Shown: positions 49,476 through 59,512 of the stretch, piece by piece
Numbering within the stretch: position 1 is the first letter of the stretch
How the letters are laid out: each line of letters opens with the position of its first letter
NCBI GenBank assembly: GCA_933228895.1
Contig: OW121858.1
Span: 26,373,859 to 26,437,858 of the forward strand
DNA: 64,000 nt
DNA from: Platycnemis pennipes
Taxonomy: Eukaryota > Arthropoda > Insecta > Odonata > Platycnemididae
Reading direction: 5' to 3'
The notes under the pieces: generated by a model
Seen by the model: only the letters and a program-made list of their open reading frames with translations
Database searches by the model: none
What the model was told of the DNA's origin: nothing
Position numbers and translations under genes: made by a program

Positions 49476-49978
49476 ATGCGTGGATTACGCAAGCATCGTA
49501 TTTGTAGGTTGTGCCTTAGTACCGACTGTCGTTTAGTTGACATACTGGAAGAAAATAGGGACGACGAATTCGTGATGAAACTAGCAGTAGAAGATCTGCT
49601 ACGGTTAGTGGTGAGTGTATTGCATTTAATTTCATACCATTCCTTCACTTAAGTACTTGTAAATTATCTTGTGTGCTTTCCTCAACCGTACTTATATTGT
49701 TTGGGTAGTTGACGTGTGATTCTATTTTGTCATTCAATAAACCATTGCGGATTTCGAATTTATCAGGTTCTAAAGGAAGCTTTGTATCCGTGGCTGGTTT
49801 GTACCATTTGCTTGGAAAAGTTGAGGGAGTTCCATTTTGTCAAGCGAAGAGATTTTGAAAAAATGGAACTCCCTCAACTTTTCCAAGCGACGCTACGTGG
49901 AGAGCCAGGAAGTTCATGACAGCCGCATCAGAGGGAATATGTGCCGGTAAACCAAGTTCGGAGTACGGAATGTGATTA
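49476..49978 (+). pseudogene. ZAD-type zinc-finger gene, first two exons, probably broken
   Basis: Exon 1 (ATG 49476-49478 to 49610) encodes MRGLRKHRICRLCLSTDC and ends in EDLLRLV, followed by a consensus GTGAGT donor. Exon 2 begins after TTATCAG at 49767 with VLKEALYPWLVCTICLEKL, then REFHFVKRR. The CRLC and CTIC pairs with LREF are the four Zn ligands and helix of a ZAD domain, found at the N-terminus of arthropod C2H2 transcription factors. After KRRDFE the frame runs into an inverted copy of its own sequence and a TGA at 49917-49919. The same frame stays open beyond to a good GTAAGT donor at 49979, so exon 2 originally may have ended there. No C2H2 fingers are seen downstream. Confidence 0.7.
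49810..49888. repeat. Perfect 29-bp hairpin in ZAD exon 2
   Basis: Bases 49810-49838 are exactly the reverse complement of 49860-49888, separated by a 21-bp loop. The left arm is ZAD coding sequence (CLEKLREFHF), so the right arm is probably an inverted duplicate. Confidence 0.95.
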
Positions 49979-50097
49979 TGTAAGTATTTACCACGTTATA
50001 TTTGTAGATTATAAAGGATTACACGGGATGGAAATAGAAGGAAAAGATACACACACACACCGGTTCAGTTATGTAACAACGTTTATTAGCACAAGGG

Positions 50098-50320
50098 TGG
50101 AATTCTGTAACTCGGAGCTCCGGAGCTAACTCGCGAAAAGAGCTTCATGAAGCTCCTAGCTCCAAACGGTATTCTGTATCCCCGGAGAGAGAGCCAGAGG
50201 AGCTAGCACTAGCTCTCTAGCTCCTCTGGCGCCGATCGGTATTCTGTATGCCTTTGCGGAGCGCCTTCCGGCGCTCCCAGCTACCTCCAAAGGAGCTTCA
50301 CGAAGAGCCAGCTCGAACCC
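50098..50320. repeat. GC-rich palindromic cluster with repeated TATTCTGTA
   Basis: The motif (G)GTATTCTGTAT or GGAATTCTGTAAC occurs three times (about 50099, 50168 and 50237), each followed by GGAG-rich sequence. A 14-bp inverted repeat (50193-50206 with 50217-50230, GCCAGAGGAGCTAG) and several short AGCTCC/GGAGCT palindromes fill the cluster. It may be the end of an unrecognised DNA transposon. Confidence 0.65.
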
Positions 50321-50429
50321 CGCGCTAGGCCTTTCTCCCGTGGAGTTTACGGCGTATGTTGTTAGTCTTTTGTTTAAGGCGAATGGTGAGTGGCCTATGG
50401 TGTGAATCTCCCCTGCCAAGATGGAACCA

Positions 50430-51840
50430 CAGTCGATGACTGTCAGCGCTCCATGACACTAACTAAGTGACCTGACGATTCCCAAATATGGCCTTGTTCT
50501 CCCCTCGGACACCGGCTCTACCCTCCCCTACATCGCCCATACCCTTGCCCCACTCCTAACATTGCAACATCGCAGCAGTTTTACAATGTCTCGCTCGGAC
50601 TGCGTCTAGCCAGAATATCTCGCCAAGGCTGCCTCTGGCGTGAACCGGCAACCCATCCACCCTTTTCCTTTTCTGTGGGAACTGGGAAGCCGTCGCAAGC
50701 ATTGGTCATTATTCTTTATTCATCGTTTTCTGCAATATATTTTTCACTATTTGTATCGGAAGAAGACTGCATGATGACTGGCGAAAAGATAGTCCTAAAA
50801 ATAGAGCAATGCGGCGAAAGCCTCGAATCCCAAGGATGTTCATCAGAAGCCACTGGGTAGCCTCGAAAACAATCCACATCGCTCTTACTAAATGAAAAAT
50901 ATTCTACAGCACCTGGTAAGGTAGGAAATAAGACGAGTTCAAGAGGTCGGCAGGAGAGAAATTAGGAATTTTCTTTCCAGCAGCGCATCACACATCACCA
51001 TTGCTATGATAACATTTATCATAGTTTTTTAACAGACTAAAGGTAGGATTTCACAAAGCATCTCCATTCACTGTCAACCCCCTCATCTCGGCGTATTGTT
51101 TTTGCATCCGCACCACTTTCCAACACCCCTCATCTGACATGCTTCACAACCCTCTTCTCCTTTTTCCAAGCATTCCACCCTCAAGAGCTATCTTCAACAT
51201 CCTATCGCCACCTATTACCTACTCGCCCCAGTGACATGCTTTGTCTTATCCTGATTTCCAAATATCTTCCCTCCCCCAACATGTCCACTGAATCCGCTTT
51301 AATTTTCTTTTCGCTCCGTCCTACGAAGATGACGGCACGAAAGATGTCTGAATCACTTTTCAGGTGGCGAGCCTGAATGGTATGTTATAACATACTAATG
51401 TGTGCTAAATACTTGCTTCTATCTTCTATACTGAAGTGTCATATGTTAAGTTACTTCAGGACGGATTTCAAAAAGGAGTCCGTGTTCTGTTCCCTCTGTA
51501 AAAGAGCGCAGCTTATTCTAGGCAAAATTGGAATAAAATACTAATCAACAGAGTAAAAAAGGCTTCAGGTGGGCATTCCTTGATATCAAATCGGCTGTAA
51601 CAGAACTCGAGTGACATGCAGAATAGTAAAACGGGTAGTAGAGAGTAGAGTGATAGGAGCGAAGTTCTCACGCGGATCATATTCCGGCCAGAATAATTGG
51701 ACCCGATGGAATATTACGCCCTGAATTCGATACTTGCAGAAACCCCTTGACCTGCTCAGAAGGGGCTGCGGGGCATATGTTCTACTCGTAGCAAAATTCA
51801 ATAAAAAACTTTCACAACTAATTACTGTCAGGAGTAAAAC
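50430..51840. other. No gene recognised
   Basis: About 1.4 kb with some C-rich stretches (50500-50570, 51060-51330). Short frames carry no identifiable domain. A minus-strand stretch near 51050-51170 faintly resembles a LINE tail but is too degraded to call. Confidence 0.5.
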
Positions 51841-51844
51841 CTGG

Positions 51845-52245
51845 ATGTTTTCACAGCTTGGCCAGTAACAGCAGCAGAATAGAGAACATTGGAAGCGATG
51901 GAAATGAGTGGTGTTGTAGAAGATTAATGAAGATCAAACGTACAGACTGAAATACGAATAAAGAAGTTGTACGAAGAGTTGGGGAAAGACGTTTTCTGTA
52001 GATGATTTGCATTAGGAGATAATCTCATCGGACATACTATGAGGCATAACAGCCTCCTGATGACAATCATTGAAGGAATAGTAGACGGATAGAATTACCA
52101 CGGAAGGCCAAGGATAGATCATCGTGAGCAAATAAATGGATACGCTAAGGTAAGAAATATGAGGGAGTAAAGAGGTTCGTTGAGAAGAGTGCAGATTGTA
52201 GAGCTACAGCATAGGTACCAATTTTCAGATTGATGGCTGCTAATG
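51845..52245 (+). pseudogene. RTE-like LINE C-terminal fragment
   Basis: Shifting frames spell an RTE tail: NIGSDGNEWCCRRLMKI, RRVGERRF, MRHNSLLMTIIEGIVDG, YHGRPRIDH and at the end RATA followed by PIFRLMAAND. At least four frame changes. It lies just beyond the end of the T3 transposase gene. Confidence 0.6.
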
Positions 52246-52370
52246 ACTTAGGAGTAATTCGGTGCATTAACATGAATTTCCTATTCTTGAGCCAACATTG
52301 CCGGTTGTATCATGTAATTGAAAGTTTAAACATTTTATAGATGGCAATAATAAATGTACTTTAACACTAT

Positions 52371-53824
52371 TCAAACTTTTATTTCCGGTTCTCTTATTTC
52401 CATAGATCGGAAAAGTCGGGGGTCAATTATTTCGGGAAGCAAAGCTTTATTATACAATTAAAGAAATTTGTTCTCCATGCGATTCTTCCAGAATTCACCA
52501 TTCCGGAAGATTATTTGGATTTTGCAGTCCATAGGAGTCCACACCATAAAATTACAAAAGGAATATCGGGAAACATGTAATTGTCCCTGAATTTCGTAGT
52601 AATAATTATGGTTTAAAACCATTGGTTTTCTTGAGTTTAAGATCCTCATCCAAGCAAAAACACTTTATTTCCTCAGCTGCCTGTTTTAATGTCATATGTT
52701 CCGATGATATTGGACATTTTACTTCAATGATGCTGCATCATTTGTTTTTCCATCAGGCGAGGCTGCTAGGAAACAGTGTCCGGGATCAACAAAAAGGCCA
52801 CATGGAAACTCTGCTACCCGTTAACTCCTCATATTTCTTAATCGCATAAATTCATTTAGGCTACCGTATCTCATTGTATCATTTTCAGATGACTGGGCAT
52901 AAAACTTTTCTTTTCTTTGTCTTTTCACAAGTGATTTTCCCTTCTCCTACAAATAACACCAAAATTTGATTACGTCAATCTATTCTGTCTTTCATCAAAC
53001 CATTGCTCACATTCGGTTTGGACCCGCGTCTCTCTCTCTCTAGAGCTTCTATTGACCCCTCAACCGTCAATTTCTTTATCAGCTCTTCGATTTCTACATC
53101 CATTTCCTATTGGTCCATGCCCAATTTCTGACAGAACTCTCCATAATCCTTAGTTTCTTTTGCCTCATAAATTTCCCTAACTTTCCTCTTAGGCTTTTTT
53201 GCAAGACACCTCCTAGTTGACTGTTAGCGTTTAAACCTTCGCTCGCCAAGTCTGTGTATACTTTTGAAAGGGCTTCTTCCACATATCATTTTCTACGCAG
53301 AATAATTCCACCCTGGTCCCAGCTGAAAATCAAGCCCCTGCACCCTGCACACGATGAGCATACAAACTACTTTTTCCGCGGTTCACTTGCTTGCCTCCCA
53401 TAAACTTAGCCACTAACGACAAAATTCTCCGCCAGATTACTAGTGTCAATCATGGCTAGCATAATTGATTTCCATACCTAGGGTTTTAATAATTCGTTGA
53501 CTCTTTCCAGGGCACCCATCTCCTTGTCGTTGAAAATGTTTTCCCTCCCCTCCTGATCATTGCAGTTATATACTTTGCAATTCGAGTGCTATTGAATACG
53601 CGAAGCGGCCCGTTTTTTAGATCCTCAACTAGTGAGTTGCAGCCATATTTTTCTTTTACTTTCTTTTGTTAGAAATAGTTTCAATTCAGGGTGTTCATCC
53701 AGAATTTTGAAGATGGATTTTGTATAACATGTAACCTCGTGACTAGAACAATCACTTTTCTTAACCAGTTTCCCACATGGAACGGATTCACGCACCTTTT
53801 CAAAAGCACTCGAATCACCACTGC
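52371..53824 (-). pseudogene. Mutator-like transposase fused to YqaJ nuclease (element T3)
   Basis: The exon opens at 53824, right after a CTCGTAG acceptor, with SGDSSAFEKVRESVPCGKLV and SHEVTCYTKSIFKILDEHP, the second half of the Mutator-like domain. Degraded text such as NLAENFVVS continues to about 53040. It is followed without a gap by a YqaJ domain: CEQWFDERQNRLTSSNFG, then KYEELTG, FLAASPDGK (about 52755), IEVKCPISSE (about 52715), HNYYYEIQGQLHVSRY and the end LLPEIIDPRLFRSMEIREPE before a stop at 52371. The PD and E-x-K active-site residues are present, though in different frames. The domain order is as in arthropod Mutator-like/YqaJ transposon proteins. Confidence 0.75.
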
Positions 53825-55444
53825 CTACGAGGAAATGGTATTGAAAGAAAAGTAATTGCATCTCCTCGCTCTATCGAAATGCCTGAACAGACATGTCAGC
53901 TTCCATGCCACGTGATGATCCACTTATGGTGACCAACAACTATATTTGAAGAAAATAAGGGAGATTTCCATATTCTTGACCAAAAATAAGGGAGATTTAG
54001 AACACGGCAAAATTTCATAACAAAAAAGAAAAAAGCTATGCAGTTCTTGTAAACAAAATTAAAAAGAACTTTATTTTATACTTTGAGAAGGCCTAAATAT
54101 ATTTTGCCGCAGATTTTGCTTCATAAAATAGTTTGCCATCACTTTTTTTTATTGTTATTAGATTTAAAATTCAATTTACATTTCGTCATGATTACCGGGG
54201 GTTTTACTAATTATATAATTAGTAATTACAAAAAAAAACAAAAATAATGCAGGAATATAGGACGTGGCGATTCCAGGCTGAAGATAACTCTCTCAGAAAG
54301 TACCACGGTTTACTCATCGGATTTAATAGGAACAAACATTGCGTCTCTTGCAATGTAAAATAATATCGCTAACAATTAAATGACTTTTAGAAAAGTGACG
54401 GATACATTTTCGCATTCCTCATGTATATTAAGATGAAACTGATGAAACCACTGTCTAAACATACTGTGGTGAAACAGTCAAATCAGCCATGGACAACAAT
54501 TATACTTAAATCTTAAATGTTTAATCTGTTCCGGTGAGGCTAGGTCATTAGCAGAAACACGTATTTTTCTGAGAATCGGTTTGATGAAAACAAAAAAACG
54601 TACAAAATCTGAAGAATTGGTTCATTGTAGTCGTCCTCAACCAAATAATTACTTCGCTTGCCATTTCCTGAGACTCCCGACAGACCTTTTCTTTCGTTTT
54701 GCAGATGAGAATAGACCACGTCTTTCTTACTTCGAGGATGGCCTTTTCTGGCAGTTTCCATGATAGTCTTTTTTTCAGAGATAATTTAAATCGAAGAAAT
54801 TAATTGTAAATTATTTCTTGGCTCACTGAATGTAGAAAAATTTCTTGAAAGATTTACGCAAATATTAGGCAATTGGAAATAGCTCTCGATACGAAAAGTC
54901 GAGACGGACTGAGAGCAACGAAGAGGGACGCATAAACTTGCGACATCCTGCGCGCTGTCCTCTTCTCAGCAAAAACACAAGGTTGCAAGATTTGTCTTTC
55001 GTTCGTCCCTCCCCTTAAACGCCTCCAGCAGCATGGCCCTCATCCCTCCAGCGGCATCTCTCCCTCCCCTCCCTCATCGCTCCTCGGGTGCTTCGTAATG
55101 GTTCCATGATTTCGCCGCAAGTGACGCTCCTAGCAGCGCGTTTTTAGCGACTTCTAATTATTCTAATTACTAGTTATTACCTTCTCGTAATATTATTTAG
55201 AAAATTGGAATTGATTAGTGAAGAAACTCGAAAACTTCGTAGTTTTTCGATTTTTATAAATAACAACGCATTCTGCCATTTTGGTAATTTTTTATCATGT
55301 TTTTTAATTTTTTGCAAAATGTAAAAAGCAAAAAAGAATTTCATTGGCCAAAAAAAGTTGATGGTGAAAGATTCATGTCGATAACTTTATTTGCCTAGCT
55401 GCGAGAAGAAAAACCGTTTCAGGGGCAGTCACCATTGGCCTTAA
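53825..55444. mobile_element. 5' part and right end of TTAA element T3
   Basis: TTAA at 55441-55444 follows a terminus whose reverse complement reads GGCCAATGGTGACTGCCCCT, then GAAACGGTTTTTC. The spacing and the GAAAACG-like second motif resemble T1 and T2, and a GC-rich block (54990-55150) matches theirs in position. The transposase gene of T3 runs from here leftwards to 52371, so the whole element spans at least 52371-55440. The left terminus was not found; it may be degraded or hidden near the LINE fragment at 51845-52245. Confidence 0.6.
54540..54761 (-). other. Possible N-terminal exon of the T3 transposase gene
   Basis: An ATG at 54759-54761 opens METARKGHPRSKKDVVYSHL followed by a basic stretch, upstream on the same strand as the T3 gene and inside T3. 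Small basic N-termini are usual for such proteins, but no domain confirms it. Confidence 0.3.
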
Positions 55445-55797
55445 GCAGAAGGAACTTTCAGTGTGAACTCCGACATGACACCAATGCTCAATCGTCGGAT
55501 TTTGCTTCTTTTGTTCGAGGAAGAGCTGGTTGACGCCCAAGATTTAATATTATTCTTTGAAATATATTTATACGCCTTTTCTTCGCGGAAATACAATGCC
55601 TCATATTAGTATCATGACGCTGTATGCTTTCTTCAACTTTACTTAAGCAACAGCATAAACATACATTTCTCGCGAAGTTATGACCTTAGACCAAGCTTTT
55701 ATAATACGCCTGAGTTAATAATTAATGTAAACAATAGTTCTGCACTGGTAAAAATTAAATTTTATTAGACTAAAAACTCCTTTTGGGACATGCATAT
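55445..55797. other. Host DNA between T3 and the errantivirus-like element
   Basis: About 350 bp of AT-rich sequence with no recognised feature. Confidence 0.5.
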
Positions 55798-56389
55798 TGT
55801 CGTGTCCCGAGCGATCAGTTCACGGCACAAAGCGTAGTCGCTGCGTCCCGAATTCGGTGCGCGGCAGGAGCTACTTGAGAATGGGTGATCCGGCCCGAGT
55901 GGCAAGGCCGGGACCCTGGGGTTTAGACACCAAAAAGCAAAAGCTTACGCGTTGATAAAGTAGAAGTTTATTCAAAAATCAGACCAGCATAGCCTCCGGC
56001 GTACAAAGATATTCTGCCCCCGAGAGGGGAAATCACTAAGTTTAAATACCCTCCGAATCGGAAGTGGGTGGAGCTTCTGAGACCCTCCTATGAGATCAAG
56101 AGCAGTCAAGGGATAAGGCTCGATCGCCTGGGTTTTACGTACATTTAAATAAACACGTACGCAAGAGCATTTCCGTTCTAGTCACCATGGGAAAAGTCCC
56201 AAACGTGGTATTGCTCGAAGGTTTTAGGGTTCAGGCTTTCCGCCGCGGAAAGCAGTTAAAGATTCCAAGAAATGCTTAGGGGATGCTCCATCTTTCCCTC
56301 GTCCGATCTTCGGGCGCATCCGTCTGGCACCACCTGGCTTGGGGGAGGGGGTGACTTCCGGTCAAAGCAAGGAGTAAGGCGGCAATGCA
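55798..56389 (-). repeat. 3' LTR of the errantivirus-like element
   Basis: 592 bp, TG...CA ends. On the minus strand it holds a TATTTAAA box (about 56040) and an AATAAA signal (55967-55972), spaced as expected for promoter and polyadenylation signal around the R region. Confidence 0.93.
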
Positions 56390-56405
56390 TTACACCTCCC
56401 CCCTT
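56390..56405 (-). promoter_or_regulatory. Polypurine tract
   Basis: On the minus strand AAGGGGGGAGGTGTAA lies directly against the 3' LTR. This is the usual primer for plus-strand synthesis. Confidence 0.85.
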
Positions 56406-56452
56406 AGGGAGAGAAAGCATATCGGGACAATGCTTTCTCGATGATTGAATCA

Positions 56453-58441
56453 TTAACGCTTACCATGGAACAACGCCCTGTTGTTCGTTCTAGGTGACGG
56501 TGCCAGAGGGATCGTCGCTAGACAAATTGCCTCTTCTCCTTCGCGACTCGGTCGAGAAACATTCTCTTCCGAAGTATGCAATTTGTTTACAATTTTTGGC
56601 TTGAACACAATTGTTGTACATGATTGTCCTTCCTTGCAAAAACCCAGTGCCTTTGGCCAATAAATTTTAAAACATTTACAACAATAGCAACTTATGATCA
56701 AGAATAATATAGCTAATACAACATATGCTAGAAATGACAATCTCGTATAATTCTCAGAGTGCTTCTGTTTCCATTCTTGATCAATGATCAGTTTTTCCAC
56801 TTCCTCAACTTTGTGACTTGCGTATCTTAGATCTTCCATTTTTGTCACCACATTTTTTAAAGGCAAGTCTAGTTGCAATTCACTTAGTTTCACATTTATA
56901 CCACTTTCCACACAACAATCGTATTTCAAATTCAAAGGAGGAATAATGTCTCTTGATGTCACATTATTTCTTAGAACTACTTGAGATTGGATCATGACAT
57001 TTGGTCCGTAACCCTTACATCTTTGGAAAAGTTTCAATTTACCTGTATCCTTTAAGATTACATCAACAGGATCATGATCCTGACATAATATGGTGATGGT
57101 CTCTGGATTGGGTGCGACAAACAACCATTCGTTACCGTCCAATTGGGTCCATAATGAATGGTTTAAGGCGGTAATTCTCTTTGAGCAATCCGAAGGGATT
57201 CTCCTTATTGGTTGAAGCATCTTTGCTTCGCAGTCTTCGTGCAAGTGCGTTGACTTAATGGGATAGCTTTGCTTGCACACTCTCCAGAGATCATTTATCA
57301 CTTTACATTTACTAAATTCATTATCATCTAATTTGCAATAATACCTCTTAGCTACATCCATAAACAGATAATTTTTCTCAGGTTGAATAAATACATATTT
57401 TTTCTCAGTCTCAATTGGGAAGGGGATTACCCTATAAACATTATACTTCATGTGATCAGTCAGTGGGATTCTTATAACATAGGCTAAGAATTTTTCATAC
57501 ATAAAGACATCAAAATCAACCAGCTTAAGAATAACACTACCGTAAGCCACACTTAGGGGAAAGGGCAAATGGAGGTCCTTAGGAATCTGCTCTCGGCTGT
57601 TAGCCATTGCTTTTACTATGTCGGCGGGCGTCACCACATGCGGCTGCAGAATTCCCTTCTCTGCATTCGTTATGGCACTAAGAATTATTTCGTAATCCTG
57701 CCTTAATTCTGCCATTACTCGATCCAATTGGATCATGTGTTCATTTACTGTCAGAACTAAATTCGCGTGATCAAAACCCCTTTTAATCTCGCCGTTTTCC
57801 TCGTTGAGATGATGACGAATGTCGTTCATCCCTTCTAAGAGAATTCTCTCGTTCTCTCCCATTTCCTTCACAGTGGAGTTCACCGCGCCTAAGGTGGATT
57901 TTACCACCGTCATTTGCTCCTTAGCAAGCTTCAGTATTCCGCTTTGTTCGGCCTCCAATTTGTTGATTTTCTCCGTATAATATTTCGCATCGTCCTCGTC
58001 CATTACACCGAACAACACCTTTGTAACCTCCCCTACGAAATCAAATAAACCTCTCTTCGCTCTTAGTGGGCTTTCCTGTTTTCTCACCAATTGTCCTATT
58101 AGGAGCTTGGTGTTTTCAATCTCCTTAAGTTTAAGTGGTAGGTATCCTAGCATCGGTAAACAATCTGTTATATTGACCCATGACGAATCTTTATGCCCTT
58201 TACATAGATTAGCAGTGGTCTCTACCATCTTATTAATCAGATCAAACTTATTATCTATTTCTTCTAAATTAATGTAAGTTACAAGCTTCCATTCTGAATT
58301 ATAAAGTTGGGCTTCGCCCATATGCTCATAATAAAGGCCAGGGGCGTCCTTTATATTAGTTACCTTAAAATCTAATCCTTTACTTATGCCTATTCCTAGT
58401 ATTAGCATATAACCTAAGGTCCACGGGAACCTCCGCGCCAT
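56453..58441 (-). CDS. env: Errantivirus-type envelope glycoprotein (F-like)
   Basis: Intact 662-codon frame starting at ATG 58439-58441. A hydrophobic N-terminus (residues 8-20) is a likely signal peptide. A furin-type site RAKR at 127-130 is followed by GLFDFVGE, the fusion-peptide signature shared by insect errantivirus Env and baculovirus F proteins. A predicted coiled region follows (about 150-250), NxS/T glycosylation sites are scattered, and a transmembrane segment spans about 568-588 with Cys-rich text, then a 74-residue tail. It would mediate membrane fusion. The start is 12 bases after the integrase stop, so expression probably needs a spliced RNA. No disruption is visible. Confidence 0.95.
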   Translation of the reverse strand: MARRFPWTLGYMLILGIGISKGLDFKVTNIKDAPGLYYEHMGEAQLYNSEWKLVTYINLEEIDNKFDLINKMVETTANLCKGHKDSSWVNITDCLPMLGYLPLKLKEIENTKLLIGQLVRKQESPLRAKRGLFDFVGEVTKVLFGVMDEDDAKYYTEKINKLEAEQSGILKLAKEQMTVVKSTLGAVNSTVKEMGENERILLEGMNDIRHHLNEENGEIKRGFDHANLVLTVNEHMIQLDRVMAELRQDYEIILSAITNAEKGILQPHVVTPADIVKAMANSREQIPKDLHLPFPLSVAYGSVILKLVDFDVFMYEKFLAYVIRIPLTDHMKYNVYRVIPFPIETEKKYVFIQPEKNYLFMDVAKRYYCKLDDNEFSKCKVINDLWRVCKQSYPIKSTHLHEDCEAKMLQPIRRIPSDCSKRITALNHSLWTQLDGNEWLFVAPNPETITILCQDHDPVDVILKDTGKLKLFQRCKGYGPNVMIQSQVVLRNNVTSRDIIPPLNLKYDCCVESGINVKLSELQLDLPLKNVVTKMEDLRYASHKVEEVEKLIIDQEWKQKHSENYTRLSFLAYVVLAILFLIISCYCCKCFKIYWPKALGFCKEGQSCTTIVFKPKIVNKLHTSEENVSRPSREGEEAICLATIPLAPSPRTNNRALFHGKR

Positions 58442-58453
58442 TGTCCCTGCAAT

Positions 58454-59512
58454 TTAAAGAAAAAATGGTTTCAGCCTGTTTGCATGGACTTTGGTAACCT
58501 TGTTTTTCTTTTTAATAATTACATTTACCCCTTCTACTGCCAGTACCTCATAGGGTCCTATCCACTGAGCGGATAGCTTCTTGGAGCGTCCCCTCCTTAC
58601 TGATTCGTCATACAATAGGACCTTGTCTCCTTCTTTGAAAATCTCTAAGTTAGATTTCCTATCGTAAGTCTTTTTGTTCTTTACCTTTCCATCCAGGAGA
58701 TTCTCTCTCGCTCTCGCATAGCACGACTGCAACCGCAACTTTAGTTCTGCAAGGTAGTCGTCCGTGGAATAATCGACATCCTTTGGTTTCATCTGCAGGC
58801 ATCCAGGTATGTTTGCCTTTCTACCGAACATTAGCTCGTGGGGCGTGATTCGGGTCGCTGTGTGCGGCGTCATGTTGAATACGAATATTGCATACGCAAT
58901 CCATTCATCCCAGTTGGATTGATCTTCCGCGATGAAGTGTCGCAGATACTCGGTCAGCGTCCTGTGGCTTCTCTCGAGTGCTCCGTTGCTCTGAGGGTGG
59001 AACGCGGTCGTCTGCAACTTTTTTACTTTGAGCAATTTGCAGGTGTTGCGAAACATTTCGCTCAAAAAATTTGCACCTTGGTCCGTAAGCAGGGTTTGTG
59101 GTACGCCAAACTTTAGGACTATATTATCCACAAACGCTTTTGCAATGGTGACAGCGTCTTGTCTCTCGATGGGTACCGCCACGGTGAACTTGGAAAGTTC
59201 ATCTTGAAACGTTAGTAAATAGCGGTTACGAAGATGCGTCACAGGCAGGGCACCTACCACGTCCATGCAGCATTTCTGAAACACCACATCAGGAGTAGAT
59301 GTGATTTCCATCGGCATACGCACCTTCTTACGCGTCAGTTTATTCTTCTGACAGGTTTCGCAACGCCTAATGTATTTCTCTACGTCTTCCTTCATGCCGG
59401 GCCACGTTACATACAACTTAATTCTTTCTAAGGTCCTTTTCATTCCTTGATGACCTCCTACTGGCGAGTCATGGAACTCTCGAAATATCTGCTCCTTCCT
59501 ATCATCGCTCAT
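58454..59512 (-). CDS. pol: Integrase part of Pol, separate frame
   Basis: 352 codons from ATG 59510-59512. It has an HHCC finger (H near 14 and 20, C near 51 and 54), catalytic Asp in CCMDVVGAL, Asp in LLTDQGANF and Glu in NGALERSHRT, and a C-terminal GPY/F module (WIGPYEVL). The ATG overlaps the stop of the preceding frame as ATGA and is one frame off. A natural frame change or termination-reinitiation is possible, but a plain frameshift in the repetitive acidic segment just upstream is equally likely. The domain itself looks complete. Confidence 0.9.
   Translation of the reverse strand: MSDDRKEQIFREFHDSPVGGHQGMKRTLERIKLYVTWPGMKEDVEKYIRRCETCQKNKLTRKKVRMPMEITSTPDVVFQKCCMDVVGALPVTHLRNRYLLTFQDELSKFTVAVPIERQDAVTIAKAFVDNIVLKFGVPQTLLTDQGANFLSEMFRNTCKLLKVKKLQTTAFHPQSNGALERSHRTLTEYLRHFIAEDQSNWDEWIAYAIFVFNMTPHTATRITPHELMFGRKANIPGCLQMKPKDVDYSTDDYLAELKLRLQSCYARARENLLDGKVKNKKTYDRKSNLEIFKEGDKVLLYDESVRRGRSKKLSAQWIGPYEVLAVEGVNVIIKKKNKVTKVHANRLKPFFL

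Noticed and set aside
50675..50860. Possible third exon of the ZAD gene
   Set aside because: No zinc finger or splice context; similarity to anything could not be seen.
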